From an uncultured Clostridia bacterium (GTDB lineage: Bacteria; Bacillota; Clostridia; Christensenellales; Borkfalkiaceae), in contig CALVXB010000011.1 in NCBI GenBank assembly GCA_944368775.1, positions 18,667 through 82,666 on the forward strand: a DNA stretch of 64,000 nt, written 5' to 3'. The stretch's first letter is position 1. Each line of letters begins with the position of its first letter. A program made the translations under genes and the position numbers. Shown piece by piece: positions 36,638 through 45,548 of the stretch. The notes under the pieces are model-generated. The model saw only the letters and a program-made list of their open reading frames with translations. It was not told the origin of the DNA and did no database searches.

Positions 36638-39177
36638 AATTTGCACCCGAACTCATATTTGCCGCTCGCCAGCTCGCGCTCGGAGCCGTCGGGCAGGACG
36701 AGGGTGCAGTAGGTGGAGACGGGTACGGAGACCTCGATCTTGAACTGACCCTTTTCGACCTTCCAGGAGGAAGATACCTTGCCGTACGGCGTGCGGGTGG
36801 ACGCCTTTGCCCAGGTGATGCCGCCGCCGACCAGCGGGCGGATGCGGAAGCGCTTGTAGCCCCCTTCGAGCGGCTCGATGCCGGCCACGCGCTTATAGAG
36901 GAAGTCGCCGACGGCGCCGCTGGCGTAGTGGTTGAAGGAGACCATGCCGCCCGTGCCGTCGCTCTCGCCGGTGTTGCGCGAGCCGTCCTCCTTCAAGGCG
37001 TCCCAGCGCTCCCAGATGGTCGTGCCGCCCGCCTTCACCTCGAACAGCCACGACGGGCTCATCTCGTTGGTGAGCATGCGGAAGGCGGTCTCCTCTTTTC
37101 CGTTATCGGCGAGCGCGAACAGGATGTACGGCGTGCCCGGGAAGCCGGTGGCGATGCAGTAATTGTTCAGCTTGACCAGCCGTTCGAGGTTGCTCGCCGC
37201 GTTTGCGCGCTGCGATTCGGGGAACATATCGAAGGCGAGGGGCAGAACGTACGCCGTCTGGAACTCGTTCTTCAACTTTCCCTTGCCGTCGGTAAAGACG
37301 GATACGTAGGCGTCGGCGACCTTGGCGGAATAGGCGGCGTACTTTTTTTCGTCCTCTTTTTTGCCGAGCAGGCCGGCGATCTTGGAGAGCAGGCCGCTCG
37401 TATGCGCGAGGCTGGCCGTCGCCGTCCAGCGGCTGCGCTTCTGCCAGTCGCTCATCTTGGGCACGCCGGGCGCGATCCAGTCGCCGAAGTGCAGTACGGC
37501 GGGCGTGTGCCAGATGTACCGCCGCTTGCCGATGCCGAAGCCCGCCCAGAAGGCGCACGCCTTGACATACTTTTTCATGGTCGGGTACATCTTTTCGAGC
37601 AGCGCCTTGTCGCCGGAGGCCATGTATTGCGCCCACGGCACGAGGATGCAGGCATCCCCCCAGAAGTCGACCGCCATCACCGGCATGGTCGCGGGGAAGC
37701 CGTACCCCTGCACGGGGACGGTGTTGGGGATGCCGCCCGATTTGAGCTGCTCGTCTTTGACGTCGTGCAGCCACTTTTCGAGGAAGCGCGACATATCCAT
37801 ATTGAAGCAGGCCGTGGGCGCGAACACGGCGATATCGCCCGTCCAGCCCATGCGCTCGTCGCGCTGCGGGCAGTCGGTGGGGATATCGATGAAGTTCGAC
37901 TTCGCGCTCCACATGATGTTGGATTGCAGCTTATTGATGCGCTTGTCCGAGCAGGAGAAGGTGCCGTGCTGGTCCATATCCGACCAGATGACGTAGGCGG
38001 AGAGCTCGAGGTTCTCCTTGCGCACCCCCTTGACCCCGACATAGCGGAAGCCCATGTAGGTGAAGCGGGGAGAATACACCTGCACGCCATCCTTGCACAG
38101 GCAGCGCGCCGTCGCCTTTGCCGAGCGCAGAAGCTGCGTCGCGAGCGAACCGTCGTCGTTGAGCACCTCGGCGTGGCGGAAGACGACCTCGTCGCCCGCC
38201 TTGCCCTCGATGCGCGCGCAGATGACGCCCGCAAAGTTCTGGCCGAAGTCGTAGATCAGCTCGTCTCCCCGTTCGACGCAAGAGACGGGCTTCATGACCG
38301 CGCGGGCGATGACGGGCGCGCCGATCTCGGCGACGATCTCGGGGTGCAGGCGCAGCTTTTCGACGGCGGCGTTGCGCCACGTCCAGTCGTCCGGCTTGGC
38401 AGCCGCGTCAAACGTTTCGCCGTCGTAGAAGTCGGCTTCGAGATAGCTGCCCCCTTCCGTGACCAGCCAGCTCGCGTCCGTGCCGACCGTTTCGACGCTG
38501 CCGTCGGCGTATTCGAGGCGCAGCTCGGCGAGCAGCGCCTGTCTGTCGGCAGAGATGCGGTTTTTGCGAGTGAATACGAAGGAACCGACCGCCCAGCCGC
38601 CCGCGACGATAAAGGAGATGTCGTCCGAGCCGCTCAAGAGTGCGGTCACGTCGTACGTCTGGTACTGCAGCGTGTGCGCGTACGAGGTAAAGCCGGGCGC
38701 GAAGTAGCGGTCGCTGACACGCTTTCCGTTGATGTAGACGTCGTAAATGCCCATCGCCGTGGCGTAGAGCGTGGCGCGCGCGGCCTTTTTATTGGTATAG
38801 ATGCGCTTGCGGAAGGTCATCGGTATGGGCGAGACCTTCTTTTCTGTAAAATGATAGCTCGCGTCGCTGATCCACTGCGCCTTCCAGGGCGTATCCATGC
38901 GCCCGGTGCGAAAGGTCGTCTGCGCGCGGCCCGTCTCGCCGTCTTTGAGCTTCGCTTCGACGCTGACGGTATATTCCGTAAAGGGCTTGAGCGGCTTGCC
39001 GCCGTACGGGATCAGGATCTGACTGTGCGTCTTGTACGCCCAGTCTCCGACGCGGATGGTCGCCTCTGCCAGCTCTGCCCCCTGTTTATCCGATTCGATC
39101 GAAAATGAGAAGCGGGGCCGCTTTTCGTCTGTGACGCACCCCGCGGTAAGGTTTTCTACCCTGACTACGATATCCAA
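36634..39177 (-). CDS. Alpha-L-rhamnosidase, GH78, intracellular
   Basis: The product is 847 aa. It removes terminal alpha-L-rhamnose from glycosides by inversion. The start MDIVVRVENLTAGC leads into the N-terminal beta domains. The (alpha/alpha)6 domain carries PTDCPQRDERMGWTGDIAVF with the acidic residues typical of GH78. The end FNHYASGAVGDFLYKRVAGI also fits. No signal peptide is present, so rhamnosides must be imported first, presumably by the transporter of the same operon. The start is TTG at 39177 with GGGAGGGAG upstream; no in-frame ATG is nearby. It is first in the operon. Confidence 0.92.
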   Translation of the reverse strand: MDIVVRVENLTAGCVTDEKRPRFSFSIESDKQGAELAEATIRVGDWAYKTHSQILIPYGGKPLKPFTEYTVSVEAKLKDGETGRAQTTFRTGRMDTPWKAQWISDASYHFTEKKVSPIPMTFRKRIYTNKKAARATLYATAMGIYDVYINGKRVSDRYFAPGFTSYAHTLQYQTYDVTALLSGSDDISFIVAGGWAVGSFVFTRKNRISADRQALLAELRLEYADGSVETVGTDASWLVTEGGSYLEADFYDGETFDAAAKPDDWTWRNAAVEKLRLHPEIVAEIGAPVIARAVMKPVSCVERGDELIYDFGQNFAGVICARIEGKAGDEVVFRHAEVLNDDGSLATQLLRSAKATARCLCKDGVQVYSPRFTYMGFRYVGVKGVRKENLELSAYVIWSDMDQHGTFSCSDKRINKLQSNIMWSAKSNFIDIPTDCPQRDERMGWTGDIAVFAPTACFNMDMSRFLEKWLHDVKDEQLKSGGIPNTVPVQGYGFPATMPVMAVDFWGDACILVPWAQYMASGDKALLEKMYPTMKKYVKACAFWAGFGIGKRRYIWHTPAVLHFGDWIAPGVPKMSDWQKRSRWTATASLAHTSGLLSKIAGLLGKKEDEKKYAAYSAKVADAYVSVFTDGKGKLKNEFQTAYVLPLAFDMFPESQRANAASNLERLVKLNNYCIATGFPGTPYILFALADNGKEETAFRMLTNEMSPSWLFEVKAGGTTIWERWDALKEDGSRNTGESDGTGGMVSFNHYASGAVGDFLYKRVAGIEPLEGGYKRFRIRPLVGGGITWAKASTRTPYGKVSSSWKVEKGQFKIEVSVPVSTYCTLVLPDGSERELASGKYEFGCKL

Positions 39178-39195
39178 TGTTTCTCCCTCCCATGT

Positions 39196-39225
39196 ATTAT
39201 AACACAAAATGAATTGCCTTGACAA
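39196..39225 (-). promoter_or_regulatory. Rhamnose operon promoter
   Basis: On the minus strand TTGTCA (39220-39225) and TATAAT (39196-39201) are 18 bp apart, 19 bp upstream of the TTG start. No regulator gene of the RhaR/RhaS type is in the window. Confidence 0.75.
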
Positions 39226-39273
39226 CAGTTCCTCAATTTTTGCGCAAAAGAACTGCCGCCCCTCACCATAGTT

Positions 39274-39313
39274 AAAAATATCGGGCGCACACGGACGAAG
39301 CCGTGTGCGCCCG
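39274..39313 (-). terminator. Terminator of the GH3 / membrane protein operon
   Basis: A perfect 13-bp stem (39282-39294 with 39301-39313, loop of 6) is followed on the minus strand by ATATTTTTAAC. Confidence 0.85.
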
Positions 39314-39357
39314 GCCAAGGTAAGCTACGATGTTACATCTTTGCAGCTATATGCTGT

Positions 39358-39879
39358 TTAGTTCTGCTCTTTTCTGACGACGCCGAAGAAGGCTGCGACG
39401 ATGGCGGCGACGGCGGCGACGGCGAAGAACACCAGGCCGGTGATCACCTGCTTGCCGACGGTGATCGCCTCGGCGGCGATGGACAGCTCTTCATTCGAGA
39501 AGAAGGTCCAGCCCAGGCCGGTCAGCGAGCCGTACGCGAAGTTGAGCAAAACCAAGAGGAGCAGTGCGGGAGCGACGATGCGCAGCGCGCCGGAGAGGAT
39601 GGCGCAGACCTTGCCGACGATGCTGTCGGACTTGAACTGCCCGAGCACGATGCCGACTGCGAGGCACACGAGGGCGATGACGCCGCAGGTGACGACCGTC
39701 GAGAGCATTGCGCTGTCTTCCGGGCGGGACGCCTCATAGAACGGCTGGCTGCCGCTGGCGATCTCCAGGCCCATGCCTGCCCCGGTCGCCGCGCCGTAGA
39801 TGGCGAGCGCGACGATGCCGACGATGACCGTGATGATCGAGATCCAGGTGCCGGCCCCCTGTTTTTTGATAAAACTCAT
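39358..39879 (-). CDS. Four-helix membrane protein, partner of the GH3 enzyme
   Basis: The product is 173 aa. Hydrophobic spans lie at about 11-35, 60-82, 92-115 and 145-168. A short extracytoplasmic-looking loop PFYEASRPEDSAM follows the first. No family is recognised. Its ATG at 39879 is one base from the stop of the upstream GH3 gene, with AAGGAGGATAACTAAT as ribosome site inside that junction, so the two are translationally coupled. A role in anchoring or in product uptake is inference. Confidence 0.75.
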   Translation of the reverse strand: MSFIKKQGAGTWISIITVIVGIVALAIYGAATGAGMGLEIASGSQPFYEASRPEDSAMLSTVVTCGVIALVCLAVGIVLGQFKSDSIVGKVCAILSGALRIVAPALLLLVLLNFAYGSLTGLGWTFFSNEELSIAAEAITVGKQVITGLVFFAVAAVAAIVAAFFGVVRKEQN

Positions 39880-39880
39880 A

Positions 39881-42800
39881 TTAGTTATCCTCCTTCTTTT
39901 CGGGGAGCACTTCGGATGCGATCCAGCCGATGCCCGCTGCAGCCGTTACGACTGCGAACACGACGATGAGAGTGATGAAGATGTACTCCCAACCCGCATG
40001 TTCGAGCGTGCCGACGGGGATGTTGGTCGTGACGGTCGTATCGGGGACGACGATGTCTTCGCCGGTGTTCGCCACGCGCTCGACGTACACGCCGGAGCCG
40101 CTGCGCGCGATGGTGAAGAGCACGTACAGCGCCGTCTGGCGGGCCTGCTCTGCGAACGCGGGATCTCTGCGGGCCTCGCCGAGGGTCAGATACGCCCAAG
40201 AGCTGCTGACAACTGCGTCGTCGCTGACGCCGTCGCCCATGACGAACGGGTTGTTGGAGAAGCTTGCGTACTCGTTGACGGTTGCGAGGACGAGAGCGCC
40301 GAGTTCGTGGTAGCCCGCGCCCATGCCCATGTCGGTGGTGACGATGCCGGTGAAGCCCCACTCGCCGCGCATGATGTTTTTGATGTAGCCTACACTATTG
40401 GTGACGTTGGTTGCGCCGATGCGGGCAAAGGACATCATGACGCCCGTGCCGTTGCCTTCATTGACGCGCAGCGCGCCTTCGTAGCAGCGGGTATCCGTCT
40501 CGCGGACCTTCTGCTCGGTCATGTAGCAGGCGACGCCCTGACGGTTGAGCTCCTGATCGTTGAAGCCCATGTGCTTCGGGCCGCAGATGGAGCCCTTTTC
40601 GACCGCGCCGCGCAGCTGCTCTGCGCCGATACGGTTGGTCAGCATCGGGTCTTCGGACATATACTCGGAGTTTCTGCCGTTGTAAGCATGTCTGTGCTGG
40701 TTGAGACCTGCGCCCCAGACGGTGACTGCCTGCGAAGGATATTCGCTCGGGCTCTCGGTGATCTGCAGCCACAGGCCGCCTTCACCTTCCATCAGGCCCC
40801 ACTCATATGCGAATTCGGGGTTGAAGCTGGCGCCGAGCAGGGTGTTGGACGCGACGTTGAGCTTCATCGTCTCGGTGCCTTCGTCGTTGAGCTTGAGCGT
40901 CTGCTGGTAGCCGGAGACGCTTTCAGACTGCACGCTGCCGGGGTTGCCGATCTCGTCGGAGAACACCTTGGTCGCGTGGCCGCCGTTTGCGACGCTCGCG
41001 ATGGCGACGCCGAGCGGGATGGAGTCGGCGACGGCCTGCCACTCTTCCGAATTGATATCGCTGAACGCTTCCGGATCGGTCTGCGCGACGTTGAGGATCC
41101 ATGCCCAGACGGTCGCATAGTCGCCATTCTGCACTTCTTCGGGGAGGGTTCCCTCGACGTCTGCCCATTCAGACTCGTTGCTGCTCTCGTTGATGACGCC
41201 CTGCGAGCTGGTGAGCTCGATGAGCCACTCCTCTTCCTTCTCCGCGCCGGAGATGGTGAACTTAGCTTCGCTCTGGATACCCGAGTCGTTGACATAGTCG
41301 GTATAGTTCTTGGGGAAGGTGCCCTCCCAGTCGCTTCTCGAGAGGTAGGTCACGGTGTCTTCGCCGAGGTAGTAGTTGATGTCTGCATTTTCCATCTGGT
41401 TGCGCACTTCGACGCCGTTGGAGACGGAGAAGGTCTCGTCGTCGAACTCTTCAAGTTCCCACGTCACGGTGCGGCCGATCTCGGTCGTCTCGTCCGTGTC
41501 ATAGTTGAGCGCATCCAGGAAGTTGTTGACAGCGGCGTGCGAGCCGGGCGCAGCCGTAAAGGTGTAGGTGCCTTCATCCAAAATGTAGGTACCTTCGCCG
41601 TTCAGGGCGTTGGAATCCCAGCTTGCGAGGTAGCGGGTCGGGACGGTGATCTCGACGATCTCGCTCTCGCCGGCAGCGACTTCGACCTTCTTCGAGCTGA
41701 GGAAGTCGACCGCAGACTTTTCGACTTTGTTCGTAACGTCGTACTCGGTGTACGGGCGGTTGACATACAGCTGTGCGAGGAAGTAGCCGTCCTCTTCGCC
41801 CTCATTGTTGATGCGGACGCGGGCGGTCACGTTGCCGTTTTCAGACAGGTTGACGTTGACGTCGATGATCTCCTGGCTGTACGGGATGTACGAGAGGCTC
41901 TGGCCGAAGGGGAAGATGACTTCGTTGGCATAATCCCAAGCCTCGCCGGTGGTCGAACCTGCCGTGCCCGTCGCGTTGGTGCCTTCGGGATCGGCGTAAG
42001 AATCGAAGTAGCGGGTCTCGTAGTACTTATAGCCGACGTAGATGCCCTCCGCCTGGACGATGTAGTTTTCGGCGCGGTAGTTGGTCGTGCCTCTGTCCAA
42101 AGGATCGTCGAAATTGGTGATGGTGTCGAGGTCGCTGTACTGCTGCTGGCCCATGTTGATGGACGCGGGAGTGAAGCTGTTATCATACACATAGGTGTCC
42201 GTCAGGCCGCCCGTCGCGTTGACCTGGCCTGCGAGCACGTTGGCGATGCCTTGGTACTGGAAGTCGTTGGGGATGCCGCAGAAGCCGATCGCGTCGACCT
42301 CATACTGGCCGCCCTCCTCTACCAGCGGCCCGAGCTCCATCGCGTTCGCGGAGACGATGAGAACGACGACCTTGTCGCAGTACTCTTTGGCGAGGGCGAC
42401 GATGTCGAGCTCGTCCTGCGAGAGTGCCAGCGGGTCTTCTGCATTGGTCGCGGCGTCTACCTTGTAGTTGTTGCCTTCGCCGCCGCCGCGCCCGAGCACG
42501 ACGATACCGGTCGTCGACGCCTTGTCGATAGACCAGCTGTCGACCATGGCCTGTTCGGGAGCAACTTCGGGGATGGTGTACTCGTAATCTTCCCAAGGCG
42601 TGGAAGCGCCGCCGCCCCAGCCGCCGCCGCGGGAAGGACCTGCCATCGCGCCGGTGAAGTGATCGCTCTTGACCGTGTTGTTGACGGTGACGCCGTCGAT
42701 CGCATCGAACGCGTCTTTGAGCGTGATCGGCGTGTAGATATCGTTGCTTTCCGTCTGTCCCCAACCCGGCGTGCCGTTGTTGGCGTTGGTGCCCGTGTGG

Positions 42801-43216
42801 CCGGTCGGCGTGTTGTAAGCATTCCAGCCGAACAGCGCGACGTTTTCGCCGGCGGTCGACTTGTTCAGGGGCAGCGCGCCGTTGTCGTTTTTGAGCAGCG
42901 CAAAGCCCTCTTCGCCCTGACGGATGGCGTGCGCGCGCAGCGCCTCGGCATACGCGGTCACCGTATCATATTCCGTGTCATAGTTGCCGCGGAAAATGTA
43001 CGAGTACCCTTCCGTCGTGCCCGGGATGGTGTAACCGGGGATCGTTTCCTCAACCGTCTCGTAGATGGTCCTGTCGCCTACCTGGAAGAACCCGTCTACC
43101 CAACCGATCGCAAGATCGGACTTCGCGATGGAGTAGCCGACCGTCGACAGGGTGAGGAGTGCAGCCGCTGCCGCGGCGACGCCGCGCAGCAGTGGCTTAA
43201 ACTTGGTAAGATTCAT
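39881..43216 (-). CDS. Membrane-anchored GH3 beta-glucosidase with swapped domain order
   Basis: The product is 1111 aa. An N-terminal hydrophobic segment (10-32) and a C-terminal one (about 1070-1097, then EVLPEKKEDN) put the enzyme on the outer face. The GH3 C-terminal domain comes first (EEGFALLKNDNGALPLN near 100), then a fibronectin-like domain, then the (beta/alpha)8 part. The latter has GPKHMGFNDQE (H882) and the nucleophile in GIVTTDMG (D962). This reversed order is known in rumen beta-glucosidases. The likely substrates are beta-glucosides or related plant glycosides. The ATG at 43216 follows AAAGGAGGGAAAAA. It is divergent from a DeoR regulator. Confidence 0.88.
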   Translation of the reverse strand: MNLTKFKPLLRGVAAAAAALLTLSTVGYSIAKSDLAIGWVDGFFQVGDRTIYETVEETIPGYTIPGTTEGYSYIFRGNYDTEYDTVTAYAEALRAHAIRQGEEGFALLKNDNGALPLNKSTAGENVALFGWNAYNTPTGHTGTNANNGTPGWGQTESNDIYTPITLKDAFDAIDGVTVNNTVKSDHFTGAMAGPSRGGGWGGGASTPWEDYEYTIPEVAPEQAMVDSWSIDKASTTGIVVLGRGGGEGNNYKVDAATNAEDPLALSQDELDIVALAKEYCDKVVVLIVSANAMELGPLVEEGGQYEVDAIGFCGIPNDFQYQGIANVLAGQVNATGGLTDTYVYDNSFTPASINMGQQQYSDLDTITNFDDPLDRGTTNYRAENYIVQAEGIYVGYKYYETRYFDSYADPEGTNATGTAGSTTGEAWDYANEVIFPFGQSLSYIPYSQEIIDVNVNLSENGNVTARVRINNEGEEDGYFLAQLYVNRPYTEYDVTNKVEKSAVDFLSSKKVEVAAGESEIVEITVPTRYLASWDSNALNGEGTYILDEGTYTFTAAPGSHAAVNNFLDALNYDTDETTEIGRTVTWELEEFDDETFSVSNGVEVRNQMENADINYYLGEDTVTYLSRSDWEGTFPKNYTDYVNDSGIQSEAKFTISGAEKEEEWLIELTSSQGVINESSNESEWADVEGTLPEEVQNGDYATVWAWILNVAQTDPEAFSDINSEEWQAVADSIPLGVAIASVANGGHATKVFSDEIGNPGSVQSESVSGYQQTLKLNDEGTETMKLNVASNTLLGASFNPEFAYEWGLMEGEGGLWLQITESPSEYPSQAVTVWGAGLNQHRHAYNGRNSEYMSEDPMLTNRIGAEQLRGAVEKGSICGPKHMGFNDQELNRQGVACYMTEQKVRETDTRCYEGALRVNEGNGTGVMMSFARIGATNVTNSVGYIKNIMRGEWGFTGIVTTDMGMGAGYHELGALVLATVNEYASFSNNPFVMGDGVSDDAVVSSSWAYLTLGEARRDPAFAEQARQTALYVLFTIARSGSGVYVERVANTGEDIVVPDTTVTTNIPVGTLEHAGWEYIFITLIVVFAVVTAAAGIGWIASEVLPEKKEDN

Positions 43217-43325
43217 TTTTTCCCTCCTTTGCGGAAAAAAGATTTTTTATAACTCGCGGCGCCCTTGGCTCGCCGCGAAATTATTCTTTTTTACAAAAAT
43301 TGTTTCCCCCGTTCAATGCACCTAT

Positions 43326-43354
43326 ATCATACCCCCGCTGCGCGATTTTGTCAA
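43326..43354 (-). promoter_or_regulatory. Promoter of the GH3 / membrane protein operon
   Basis: On the minus strand TTGACA (43349-43354) and TATGAT (43326-43331) are 17 bp apart. Its -35 lies 27 bp from the -35 of the divergent deoR promoter. Confidence 0.8.
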
Positions 43355-43380
43355 TATTTTCTCCTTTTTTGATTGAAAAC

Positions 43381-43409
43381 TTGACAAACGCGCAAATATC
43401 TGGTAAAAT
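43381..43409 (+). promoter_or_regulatory. Promoter of the DeoR gene
   Basis: TTGACA (43381-43386) and TAAAAT (43404-43409) are 17 bp apart, 31 bp upstream of the start. Confidence 0.8.
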
Positions 43410-43439
43410 ACAAACACAAACGAGCAGGAGTGTACAGTG

Positions 43440-44189
43440 ATGTCATACAATGAAAGATTTCAACAGATACTCGACTACCTGAAAAAGAACAATTCGGCCT
43501 CGGTGGAGCAGCTTGCGGAGATGCTGTATGTGAGCGTGGCGACGGTGCGGCGCGACCTCACAGAGCTGCAAAAACGGGGGCAGATCAAGCGCTCGCACGG
43601 CGGCGCGGTGCTGATGGAAGGGGCGGACGAGGTGTCCTTTTTTATCCGCCAGGTGAAAAACGCGCACGAAAAGCAGGCGGCGGCGAATGTCGCCCTGCGG
43701 CACATGCCCGAGTTCCAGACGGTGTTCATCGACAACTCCTCCACCTGCCTCGCCCTGGCCGAGCGCATGGAGCTTTCGCATAAAACGGTGGTAACCAACG
43801 GCCTGAACGTCGCCATGCGCATCGCCCGCCACGACGACGTCAACCTGATCATGCCGGGCGGCGAGGTCAAGTTCAACACGACGGCCGTACACGGCAGCAT
43901 GACTGCCAACTGCCTGAACAACTTCCGCTTCGACCTCTCCGTCATCTCCTGCGCGGCGGTGGACAACGAGGGCTCGTACGAGTTTTCCGTCGAGTCGATG
44001 GAGATCAAAAAGACGGCGCTCGCCCGCAGCAAAAAAAAGGTGCTCGTGTTCGACAGCACCAAGGTGGGCACGACGGCCATCTGCAAGACGGCGTCGCTCG
44101 ACGACTACGACCACATCTTTACCGACGCCGATTGGCGCGCGCTGCGCAAGCTCGGCCCCGAAAACGCCAAACGCATCGTCAACGAATGA
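43440..44189 (+). CDS. DeoR-family sugar regulator
   Basis: The product is 249 aa. The HTH reads VEQLAEMLYVSVATVRRDL, followed by QIKRSHGGAVL, the DeoR signature. The C-terminal sugar-phosphate domain has FIDNSSTCLALAE, VVTNGLNVAMRIA and VFDSTKVG. Such proteins usually repress catabolic genes until a phosphorylated sugar binds. It faces the GH3 operon across a 223-bp gap with back-to-back promoters, so that operon is the likely target; the rhamnose operon is another candidate. ATG at 43440 or the adjacent GTG at 43437 could be used; AGGAG lies upstream of both. Confidence 0.9.
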   Translation: MSYNERFQQILDYLKKNNSASVEQLAEMLYVSVATVRRDLTELQKRGQIKRSHGGAVLMEGADEVSFFIRQVKNAHEKQAAANVALRHMPEFQTVFIDNSSTCLALAERMELSHKTVVTNGLNVAMRIARHDDVNLIMPGGEVKFNTTAVHGSMTANCLNNFRFDLSVISCAAVDNEGSYEFSVESMEIKKTALARSKKKVLVFDSTKVGTTAICKTASLDDYDHIFTDADWRALRKLGPENAKRIVNE

Positions 44190-44208
44190 GCGCCAAACGG
44201 CGCAAAGT

Positions 44209-44242
44209 GGCCTCCCCCGCCGCAAATGCGGCGGGGGAGGCC
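44209..44242 (+). terminator. First hairpin downstream of the DeoR gene
   Basis: A perfect 15-bp stem (44209-44223 with 44228-44242) has loop AAAT. No T-run follows; the next hairpin at 44278 is the better terminator. Confidence 0.5.
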
Positions 44243-44277
44243 GGCGCGCAAAGCCGACGCGCCCGAAAACGCAAATC

Positions 44278-44320
44278 GCCCCTCCCCGCAGCGCGGGGAG
44301 GGGCACTCTTTTATTTTTTA
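44278..44320 (+). terminator. Terminator of the DeoR gene
   Basis: A perfect 12-bp stem (44278-44289 with 44293-44304) is followed by ACTCTTTTATTTTTT. Confidence 0.85.
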
Positions 44321-44393
44321 AAGGCAGAGGCGGCTGCCCCGCGCGGAGAGCGGCGCCCCTGCGCGCGGCAGCTTATTCCTTTCGGCCATGCGG

Positions 44394-45194
44394 TCAGCCG
44401 CGCGCGCGGCAGGCTGCCTGAAAGTTCGCCTCGATGCGGCACAGGTCGGCGGGCAGACAGAGCAAGATGACGGCGCGCTGCATCTCCGTCATGCCGAAAT
44501 ATGCCTCGGCGACGCTGCCCGCGATGGCGGCGACGGTATCCGAGTCGCCGCCGATGGATACGGCGTTGCGGATCGCGTCTTCAAGATCCTCCCCCTCGGC
44601 AAAGCAGGTGAGCGCCTCGGGCACGGTGCCTTGGCAGCTTTCGTCAAAGGAATAGCTTTCGGAGAGCTGCGCGCAGGTATAGCTGCCGATCTCGGGGTAA
44701 TAGGCGCGCGCCCGCGCGAGCACCTCCTCTTTCGTCGCGCCGATGCGTGCGAGAAAGACGCACATGGCGGTGCACTCCGCCCCTTTCAGCCCCTCGGGGT
44801 GGTCGTGCGTGACGGCCGTGACGGCGCGCGAAAGGCGCTTGACCTCCTCCTCGCTGCGCGCGTACCACCCGACGGGCGAGACGCGCATGGCCGCGCCGTT
44901 GCCCCAGCTTCCGTACGGCTTGGGGTCGTCTGCCCGCAGCCACGCGCCGAAGGACGCCCCCCAACTGTTGTGCGGGTATTTTTGCCCGAGCGCCCGCATC
45001 GAGCGAACGGCCTGCCGCGCGAGCGCCTCTTCGCCCGAATCGCCCGCCTTTGTGAGCGCGTCTGCAACGGCGAGCGTCATCAGCGAGTCGTCGGTAAAGC
45101 CGCAATCCTCATGAAAGAGCTCGAACTCCTTGCTGCGGCAGTTGTGGAACTCAAAGCGGCTGCCCACGATGTCGCCGAAAATTGCACCCAACAT
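44394..45194 (-). CDS. ADP-ribosylglycohydrolase family protein
   Basis: The product is 266 aa. MLGAIFGDIVGSRFEF, CGFTDDSLMT and SIGGDSDTVAAIAG give the acidic residues that hold two magnesium ions in DraG/ARH enzymes. These remove ADP-ribose from proteins or small molecules. The natural target here is unknown; no partner ADP-ribosyltransferase is seen nearby. The ATG at 45194 follows AAGGAGGACAAATCAGT; a longer frame upstream has no family similarity. It is monocistronic. Confidence 0.88.
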   Translation of the reverse strand: MLGAIFGDIVGSRFEFHNCRSKEFELFHEDCGFTDDSLMTLAVADALTKAGDSGEEALARQAVRSMRALGQKYPHNSWGASFGAWLRADDPKPYGSWGNGAAMRVSPVGWYARSEEEVKRLSRAVTAVTHDHPEGLKGAECTAMCVFLARIGATKEEVLARARAYYPEIGSYTCAQLSESYSFDESCQGTVPEALTCFAEGEDLEDAIRNAVSIGGDSDTVAAIAGSVAEAYFGMTEMQRAVILLCLPADLCRIEANFQAACRARG

Positions 45195-45351
45195 ACTGAT
45201 TTGTCCTCCTTTTTTGCGGAACGGGCGGCCTGCCCGCCGCCGGCGTTGCACCTTGCGCACCTTGCGGCCCTTCCGTCGGGCGGCCGGCGGCGCGAGCGGC
45301 GCGTACACGCGGCAGCCTTCTTTTCCGCTGCGCCGATCCCTTTCATGCCCC

Positions 45352-45380
45352 ATTATACTACACCCGCTGTACGAAATAAA
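45352..45380 (-). promoter_or_regulatory. Probable promoter of the ADP-ribosylglycohydrolase
   Basis: On the minus strand TTTATT (45375-45380) and TATAAT (45352-45357) are 17 bp apart. The leader is about 150 nt and GC-rich. The remainder of the 354-bp gap (45195-45548) holds only this and the terminator at 45486. Confidence 0.55.
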
Positions 45381-45485
45381 GGGCCTCGCGCAAAAAAATC
45401 AGATTTTTTTCGGAAGATCTCCGCGCGCAGCCGCCCCGCGCAGAGGCGCCCCCCGTTCTTATATCCTTATTATAATATACTGCAT

Positions 45486-45518
45486 GAAAAGGCGGCCGCC
45501 CCGAACGGGGCGGCCGCG
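45486..45518 (-). terminator. Terminator of the surface acylation operon
   Basis: An 11-bp GC stem (45492-45502 with 45507-45517, loop GAAC) is followed on the minus strand by CCTTTTC. It closes the nine-gene run that starts at 62336. Confidence 0.75.
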
Positions 45519-45548
45519 CATCTTACGTTCGGAATTTGCGGGCGAAGG

